Assembly: GCA_963082875.1 (NCBI GenBank)
Contig: OY720097.1
Span: forward strand, 13,648,501-13,712,500
Source of the DNA: Corella eumyota
Taxonomy: Eukaryota > Chordata > Ascidiacea > Phlebobranchia > Corellidae
Length of the DNA: 64,000 nucleotides
Direction of reading: 5' to 3'
This document shows positions 56,561 to 64,000 of the stretch, one piece after another (positions within the stretch are counted from its first letter, which is position 1; each line of letters begins with the position of its first letter). A program made the position numbers and the translations under genes. Under the pieces are notes generated by a model. The model had not been told where the DNA came from, made no database searches, and saw only the letters and a list, made by a program, of their open reading frames with translations.

Positions 56561-59500
56561 TTAATAAGGGCGACTTTGTTCCTTAGGTCGTTTTAATTGA
56601 ACTTTTAGGCGTTTCATTCCGATCTGAAAACCGTTCATAGTTTGAATGGCCGCCTGGGAGCTAATAGCATTATCAAAGCTGACAAAACCTAAAAAATATT
56701 TAATATGTGTTTAAATAAAATATAGCGAAATATGCAACAAATGGACCTGTCAGTGAAAAAACTACCCAAACTAGTAGAAAGCAGGCAAAAAATGCTTAAA
56801 TTCATAAAATTTAGGAAAATTTAGGAAGATTCAGTTAGAGTAAATTTTTTTTCTTTTTTAAAGTGATATATCAGCAAAAATATTAAATTAAACGATAACA
56901 AAATCAAAAATTAATAATTTTTTTAAAATTACCGAAACATTTGCTCTGATTGGTAGCACGATCGATAAACACTTTTGCGGAGATAACATTTCCAAAAGGT
57001 TGAAAAACATTCGCAAGATCGCTGTCGGCAAAGTCTTGTGGAAGATGATATATGAACAAATTACAACCATCAGGGCCTGTACAAAACGCACATTTATGTT
57101 ATATGATAAAATTTGGTTTTGAACAAAGGCTTTGATTTTTATCAATTCAATTTCCTAACGATTGGCATTTAGCTATCACAAAAAATTCATAAAATGATCT
57201 TGCTGTTTCACAAGAAAACACTAAATTATTTTTACGATTTTGCATCCATCATACTGCATTTAACAGTGACCATGTAAATACTTAAATAACCAGATAAATT
57301 AATCTAAAAATTTAAGTTATATTACAACAAGTTGTTACCTTCTTTTTGTGGAAGGTTGGGGCTGGTAAGCATAGTTGATGGTTGTTGGAGCTGGGTAGCG
57401 GCCAGGGTCGGAGTTGGGGGCGCCGGAATAGCTGGGGCATAATGGGGAGTTCCGTAAGATGGAGCCGGTACATAGAGTACTAGAAAACAAAAACTTGTTT
57501 GAGAAACAATTTTTTGTTTAAATTAAACAAAAGTGTTGATAAGGTATAGTTTTACAATTTTTTTTCGAACCAACCTGTATATGGTTGAGGTGGTTGATAT
57601 GGTTGCGACATCTCCACAGCTGGTGGTGTTTGTGCTAAAACAAACAAAATATTGGATAAAAAATGAACAATTATGGCAAATATTAACACAATATAATTAT
57701 ACAAGAGAAATGTTAGGCAGCTAACAGCCATACCAGAGCAAAAAGTAAAACCTAAATTTTTTAAATATAAAATCATTTTTTCTTTTTGCAGAGAATAATT
57801 TGCTTAGCGACATAAAAATACTTAAAATAACTTACACATTGGGACAATCCCATGTTCGCTAACCCCTGGGGTGATACTCGGCTGAGGCTGACTCCCAGCA
57901 GAAAATGCCTGAATCGAGTACAAATTTCCATCTGGGGTTGTGCCCGTGCCTGAAGAAGCGGGCTGCACCATGCTTAAAGCAATTGGGGCCACAGGACTAT
58001 GAGGAGTGCTAGGGGTCATACCAGCATGTAACACTATGTAAAAAAATGTTTTTTTTAGTTTGCAAATTGAGCCTTTTTTAAGTTTTAAATAAAAAGTCTA
58101 CTACACAGTTTATAATTTGTAAAAAGTGAGCCCAACCATGCAAAGGAATTAATTTAAATGAAACACCTCAAGTTAGCACCGTTTACACAGAATATAATCC
58201 TTAAGGTACTAACCTGTTTGGGGTGGAAGCACCGTTGCTGATGGGTTAATTCCACCAATGGTGGGATGTGCAGCCAAAGAATTCCATCCAGCAGGAATCA
58301 TGTTCTAAAAAATTAGTTTGATAAAGGTAAAAAATAATATAAATTGCAAAAAAAATGCCAAATTACTAAAACCAAAAAATTTTAAAATGCGTACCACATA
58401 AATTTCTGATTAAAGTATAAATAAATAATATAAATTTTATAAAATTTTGCATTTTTGTTTAAATGTGTAGTTGGCAATTACCTGTGCATATGGAATACCA
58501 TAACCACCAAGTTGAAGTGGCACAGTTGCTGCAGCTGGGCTGATTAAACCGTAAGTTTGTGCCATCTGCTGCATGCGACGAACTGCTCTTTCTTTATCGG
58601 TATCCGCAAACTTCACAACTAAGCTTGACGAGGCACCCTATTAAAAATTAAAAATTTATATGAAATACTGAAACTGACATATTACTTATGTGTAATTGCA
58701 AAAAAAAATATTTTAATAGTTCTAAGTTAACTCTAAATAAAGCAAATTCGTTAAAACAAAATATTTTATTAAATTAAATTTATTTTATTTGATTTGGTGA
58801 TTTACAGGCATTGTCTGACTTCCATGCAGCGATTCGATGGCAGTTTTTGCTTCTTGGTGGCCACACAACTTCACAAAGGCACAACCCTTACTCTGGCCCT
58901 CTGGTGTTCTAAAAAAAATGAAAAAAAAATGAAAAAAATTCAAAAAGTGATGAGAAAAAAACAAAAAACTTTTACAATTCATATCTAATAAAACAGTTCG
59001 AATTTTTAACTTTATAGTTCAAAAAATATGTGTTGTACCTTAATATAGTGCACTCCTCAATGCTCCCGTATGGTTCAAACAAAGCTCTCACGTCATCTTC
59101 ATTCTGACGTTTTCCCAACATTCCAATAAACAATTTTCTGTCTTCTACAAAAATAATTATATGATTGATTTATTTTTATTTAAAAATATTCACAAGATTA
59201 TGATTGATTTATTTTTATTTAAAAATATTCACAAGATTATATAAATCCTACTTTGCAGATGGTTTGATGCGCTAAGGCTGGCGAACCATATGTCGTTTGA
59301 AAATGTCAGTTTCATTAATTATTTAATGCCTTACGTAAGCGGGGTGGGTCCAATTTATTTAAAAAAACACACATGGCTCATATAACCAAATTTAAGAGTT
59401 ATTTTGCCAAACATTGATGTCTTTTTGCAACAGAAAATGACAAATCCTTTAATTTATTTTTATTTGATTTTTGTAGTCTTAACGTTGAGTTTGATTTTTG

Positions 59501-62500
59501 TAGTCTTAACGTTGAGAACTTTGTTCTTGTTAAATAATTGAAAATGTAATAAAATGGAACACATTTTACCTCCTTTGCTTACTGTGTCTGCAGGTTTGAC
59601 TTGAAGAGGATGATTCATCTAAAAAAACAAATAACATTACAAATTAAAAAAAAATACGAATGTTTAAAATTACATGTCGGCCAATATTATTTACTACACA
59701 TCTGCTGTAGATTGAACAAAACTTAAAACGATCTGAATTTTTTTTATTATTTATTGACAAAATAATTTCATTTTTGGGCAAAATTACCAAGGATAAGGTA
59801 ATCGGGGAAAAGATAAACCATAAGTTATCCCATATTTAACTACTTAAACTTTTTTGTTTTTTATATTATCGCTTTACAACTTGAGCTCAACCTACCTCGG
59901 TTAACGGCGACTTTAAATAAAATTCCATTTTATAGAAGGCAACTTTAAATAACAACACCAATCAAAAAATATATTTAATAAACTTAAACTGGCTGCATAA
60001 ATTTTAACAAATAAAATTAAATTAAAACTACAAGTTGTTCCTATGTCTTAAAGACAGTTAAAAAAATCTTACTAGCGACTGTTCTTGCAATGGTGCCTCG
60101 CCCAATGCCTAAACCAGCCCTTAATGAATAATCATATGCAAGGAGCTAGCATAAAAACTAAGGGTTCGGTGATCATTAAATATTAATAGGTAAGGCAGAA
60201 GCAAGCAAGGAACTTATCTATATATCGATCTATGATTGTAATCGATTTAAAATAAAATCAATATGTTGAAACTTAGGTTAGCTTTTCAGCAAGTCTTTTT
60301 TAGTTTTTTTTTAATATTTGTTTTAAAGTGTTTTAGCAAAGTATTTTATTATATAACAGACTTTCTTACTACGAGCGCGTCGTTTTTTTTATAATATTGA
60401 GCCCAATAAATTATTTAAGAACACATGCTCCACAGATGCTATAAGCTTAAGCAATTCAAAGGTCTTTGAAAAAATATGCTTGCTTAAAATGGAATATAAT
60501 AGAAGCCATGTGGTAAAATTTAGACTTAGAACTTAGACAATATATTACTTCATCATAAGCCGTTCTCATTTAAAAATTGACCCCTAACCCATATAAAATG
60601 AAGATATGTTTAATTGTGTCATAGGAGTGGCCAAAAATGACACTTTTTTTAAAATAGAAAGGACAGGAAAGGGTTAAATAAATACAAAAATCAAACCGTG
60701 AACTTACCCCAGGTAATGTTTTTCTTTCATGTAGGGCATTCTGTGCGTTCATTGACGACAACTTCTTGGAAAAAGTAAGGAAAGCACAACCTGTGAAATA
60801 AAAATCAATTAAAAAACTTCACAATCTTTTGTTGATATTTAAAGTTTTTTTTATTCGAGCACAGTAAATTTATCGATGCCGCCCGAAAGCAGTATTTTAA
60901 TCCGTCTTAAAAACAAAAAAATCCAACATAGATTACAAAAAACTGTTTAAAGGAAACAAGATACAGCTGGAACAACAAAAAAAGCAAACAGGTTAAATAT
61001 TCCGGAGAAAAAGAAAGTATATAACAGATAAAGGTCGGATATTAAAAATATAATAAATCAGCCATAAAGCAAAACTTAATTTTTATATGGGTAAATAAGT
61101 AAATCTTATGTATTATTATATTAAAAAAACAATTTAAGCGCATAAATGCCCATTGAAATCATTTTTTTTTGTTTCAACAATGCACAATTAAATAAATTTT
61201 ATAAAACAATGCGTACAGGCTAAAAATACTCAAACGCATTATCAAAAAAAATAGTCAACAAAATGCCAAAAGCCCAGTGATGTTTAATGAACAAAAGGGT
61301 TTTGTATAGATTTTCACAAAATATTAGGCAATAAATTATTCATAAACATTCACTCACGCACATACACACACATAACACTATCATCCCTCTTGTTCGTTGT
61401 TACAATACATTGTTTCCTGAATCCGCGGCTTCTATATCCGCTAAATGTTGGGTTAAAATGACGGACTTTGACAGTCCGTTCGATAAATCACGCGCTAAAG
61501 CGAGCATGACATTCGTTTATTTTATTTAAATAGGCCATAAATTTTGTCCATCTATTAGAGCATGATATTGGATTAAAATGTTGGTTAAAAAACTGTTTCG
61601 TTATAAGGCTTTTCATTATCACGCGATTTTTAAAAATTCACAGAAAGCAAAAGTTATATATAAGGAGAAATTGGTGATGGCTAACTACTATCATTATACG
61701 ATTTAAAATCATTAACGAAAAAACAAATAGTCCACGTCATATTTAAATACCATTTTCGCCACAAGTGTATCGACATATGTTTTATACATCTACGAGCAAG
61801 AAACATCCCGGGTTTACTCTGGGACTGACATCTGGCGTATTACATACGACTCACAATGGGAGAGTGGTTTTTAAAACCCAGCGGTTCGCAGATGCATCTC
61901 GACCGCAAAAACAACCGCGTCACTGGTCGTCTGTCGGCCGATAATCGCGCGACGCCGTATTTTTAATCGGCCCACTTACTAATAATCAAGCTAATCTGGC
62001 GCGTGGTGATCATAGAAAGTTTGCTTTTTCGGTGATATGTTTTAACCAGTGTTACTAGCCTTATAATTAAATCACTGTTATAATGCGATACTTATATTTA
62101 ACAACATCTTCGCGAAATGATACGTGTATTAGGTGGATTAACTTATTAGCAATAATATCTAAATTTTAAAGCTAATAACAATATTTGACTTGTAGTATAT
62201 TATTAAACAAATGTACCACAAAATATATAATAAAGTAAACTCAAAGAAAAAAAAAGTTAAAAATATTGTGTAAACCTTATCCCATAGTTCGTAAAAAAGG
62301 GATATTTTTAACATAAATTAAGAGAAATGACGTCAAAAGATTTATTATTAAAGCCCACATAATAAAAGCAAAGCCCGCTGCACATATTTCGAACGAAAAA
62401 ATATCCCGAATTGGGGACAGATGTTATATGCGCGTTTCTAAATCAATATCTTATTTTCTGAGTGGAAAATCGATCGGTGACGTAAGTACTTCGACAAAGC

Positions 62501-63879
62501 AACAGAAATTGCATCTTAGTCAAAATAAAAGCATTCTGATAAGACGTAAAAATTTTAAAATAAATTCTAAAAGTATTGCAAGCTTTTTTTAAATGACCCC
62601 AAAATTGAATACAAAATAAAACTAAAAAATAATTTAAGAACTCTGCCATTTATTTACGCTTTAGCGATATTCGAATAATAAGTAAACCCTTTTTAATTAA
62701 TATGCTTTCTCTATAAAAGGTTAACAGGGTCGACAAGGTTGCTGCGTTGGTCACGTGATCTTTTTAATTAATTAAAACCCAGTCACGTGTCTATAATCCA
62801 CGGCCCCGTGACAAAGGCCATTACTTATATTGAAGTGGGAGGATAATACAAATCAATGTTGTCCTATTATAAATCATGCTAATGGTGGTTTATGGACTAG
62901 ATTACAGGACAATTAGGCGGTTTAGTGCTCACCCAATTACACATGCCCCAATTAGAAATGGTCAATAACACTCATTGGTCTAATTGTTTTAAAACATTAA
63001 TCACAATAAGCTAGAAGGATGTAACAACAATAATAATAATACGATCCGGCTTCCAGTGCTATATTTTCATATGTTTAAATAGATTTTATTTGTTTATCGC
63101 AAGTTTTATAGTTTAATCCCAAACAAAAACAACTGGACAGCAATTTTTTTAAATAAAATCGCGCTGGCAGGCGATTTGGATTGAAATAGCCACGCGTCGG
63201 GTATAACAAGCAACATCCTGCTATGTTATTCTTTTGTATTTGTTAACTAGTGAACTACATAGATCGTACGTGTGTACAAAACTATTATTACCACCCCAGC
63301 GCAACAAAGCAAACATACAATTATTAATAGCCGCACAATAATTCAAGATTTCTTTAGGTACTGAATAACGTATATACGCTAATATTCTTTATAAATTGAA
63401 GTATAGTCACCGTGGCAAGAAACAAAGAATCCAACAAATCATATGCTTATAAATTGTAAAAGTTCTTTACAAAAACCCATAGCAATGACAACGATATTAG
63501 ATACCGGGCGTTGATAGGTTACTATAACGACCTTCTTACCTTTGTGCATACCGGTGTACTTGTCTCGTAGAACAGATAATTCAAATATTTCGCCAAAAGG
63601 AGCGAAAAGTTGTCTTAGTTCCTTTTCCTCCCAATTTTTGGGTACTTGTCCTATAAATAATTTTACGGCGTCGTCGTCTTTGAGAAGCGTTTCTAAAAAA
63701 ATACGAGCAAATTAAATTAACTTTACTAAATGTTGGTTTGATTTTATATAAGCCACACTACATATTATATGCAGCATAATAAATATTTTAAGCACCTTTA
63801 ACTGGGGCTACATTTGAATTTGCAACAAAATTCCCACATTGTACTTGTTGAAGCGTTGGTATTTGCGATTGAAAAATTC
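56561..63879 (-). CDS. CELF3/4/5/6-type RNA-binding protein (5' end outside window)
   Basis: CUGBP/ELAV-like splicing and mRNA-stability factor with three RRMs binding UGU/GU-rich RNA. Thirteen exons are seen on the minus strand: 63879-63796, 63692-63540, 60790-60708, 59618-59570, 59144-59039, 58908-58806, 58637-58482, 58304-58214, 58033-57836, 57634-57575, 57479-57339, 57076-56933 and 56688-56561 (about 498 codons). RRM1 has KLFIGQV and GCAFLTF; RRM2 has KLFIGML and GCAFVKL; RRM3 has NLFIYHL and CFGFVSF. Linker ends [14 protein letters not shown] and [18 protein letters not shown] are family hallmarks. GPDGCN before RRM3 and the C-terminus [11 protein letters not shown] favour the CELF3-6 branch over CELF1/2. 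The region between RRM2 and RRM3 is Pro/Ser/Ala-rich. The 63879 exon has an acceptor, so at least one more 5' exon with the start lies to the right. Confidence 0.93.
59161..59240. repeat. short tandem duplication in CELF intron
   Basis: A ~40-bp unit beginning ATGATTGATTTATTTTTATT and ending TTCACAAGATT is present twice in direct tandem. A second, 28-bp direct duplication (TTTGATTTTTGTAGTCTTAA and the bases after it) stands at about 59462-59517 in the same intron. Confidence 0.9.
61790..62030. promoter_or_regulatory. CpG-rich patch in CELF intron, possible internal promoter
   Basis: Around 61906-61995 CpG density rises sharply (TCGACC, CCGCGTC, TCGGCCGATAATCGCGCGACG, GGCGCGTGG) in an otherwise AT-rich intron. 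Such a patch could be an alternative promoter for a shorter CELF transcript or an enhancer. No TATA box or in-frame first exon was recognised; the ATG at about 61894 on the minus strand opens only a few codons. Confidence 0.35.
62700..63060. promoter_or_regulatory. candidate cis-regulatory cluster in CELF intron
   Basis: The stretch packs two CACGTG E-boxes (62752-62757 and 62784-62789, 32 bp apart), TTAATTAATTAA, CCAATTA, CCCAATTA, TCTAATTG, CATTGG/ATTGG CCAAT-type sites and ACAATG/ACAAAG HMG-type sites in about 350 bp. A TATA-like CTATAAAAGG is at about 62711-62720 on the plus strand. The sequence looks more complex than the surrounding AT-rich DNA. Function is inferred from motif density only. 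Confidence 0.35.
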
Positions 63880-64000
63880 CTGTAAAATACAAATTCAGAT
63901 GTTTCAATATAAACTTAAAAACTTATTTTAGGGGGCATTTTTACAATTTTATATAGTTTATTAAACCATTTTGCACATTAAAATTGTAGTTAGTAATGTT

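Larger units (their letters stand above)
60791..63539 (-). other. long CELF intron with candidate regulatory patches
   Basis: At 2749 bp this intron is much longer than the other introns in the window. It interrupts RRM1 and begins with GT and ends with AG on the minus strand. It contains a CpG-rich patch (61790-62030) and a motif cluster (62700-63060), described separately. No reading frame that could splice in phase to the next exon was found, so I do not call an internal exon. Confidence 0.55.

Noticed and set aside
62711-62720. TATA-box-like CTATAAAAGG on the plus strand
   Set aside because: No plus-strand gene follows and AT-rich DNA gives such matches by chance; kept only as part of the motif cluster.

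Overview
This is nuclear DNA of an animal. All protein genes are split by short introns with GT/AG ends, and the products are animal nuclear proteins: RPSA, WAPL, a TSSK kinase, SMAD4, MRPL3, ABCB7, PSMC4 and a CELF RNA-binding protein. The DNA is very AT-rich, introns are mostly 60-500 bp, and seven genes plus part of an eighth fit in about 40 kb. I would guess a compact invertebrate genome such as an ascidian tunicate, but nothing in the sequence proves the phylum.

Region 1 (1 to about 22.3 kb) is satellite DNA without genes. A family of about 310-bp monomers (satellite A) fills 1-12358 and 15126-17822. Each monomer carries an inverted CCAAT, a TCACGTGA palindrome, usually a TTTCGCGAAA palindrome and a second CCAAT. 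A different AT-rich complex repeat (B) fills 12359-15125, 17823-20582 and, in more diverged form, 20583-22275. A composite A+B block (9975-15118) is repeated in tandem at 15126-20582, almost without substitutions but with one extra A monomer.

Region 2 (23.2-47.9 kb) is gene-dense: RPSA (-), WAPL (-), TSSK-like kinase (+), SMAD4 (-), a foldback transposon with 9-bp target-site duplications, intronless MRPL3 (+) and ABCB7 (-), which has two copies of a SINE-like repeat in its introns. Two gene pairs are divergent (WAPL/TSSK, SMAD4/MRPL3) and two are convergent (TSSK/SMAD4, MRPL3/ABCB7). Exon limits were worked out by hand from splice sites, reading phase and family similarity. The phases close across every complete gene, giving proteins of 305 aa (RPSA), about 1023 aa (WAPL), 318 aa (TSSK), 533 aa (SMAD4), 391 aa (MRPL3), 690 aa (ABCB7) and 417 aa (PSMC4).

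Region 3 (48.0-50.5 kb) is a Buster-type hAT DNA transposon with an 8-bp target-site duplication, lying 125 bp upstream of the ABCB7 start codon. Its transposase is recognisable but decayed.

Region 4 (51.4-64 kb) holds PSMC4 (-) and the 3' part of a CELF3/4/5/6-type gene (-), whose 5' exons lie beyond the window. A 2.75-kb CELF intron holds a CpG-rich patch and a cluster of E-box, homeodomain-type and CCAAT sites that may be regulatory.

The genes are not an operon or a pathway cluster; they are unrelated housekeeping and developmental genes that happen to be neighbours. I found no new multi-gene system. The most unusual material is the promoter-like satellite, its composite duplication, the foldback element and the hAT insertion next to ABCB7.
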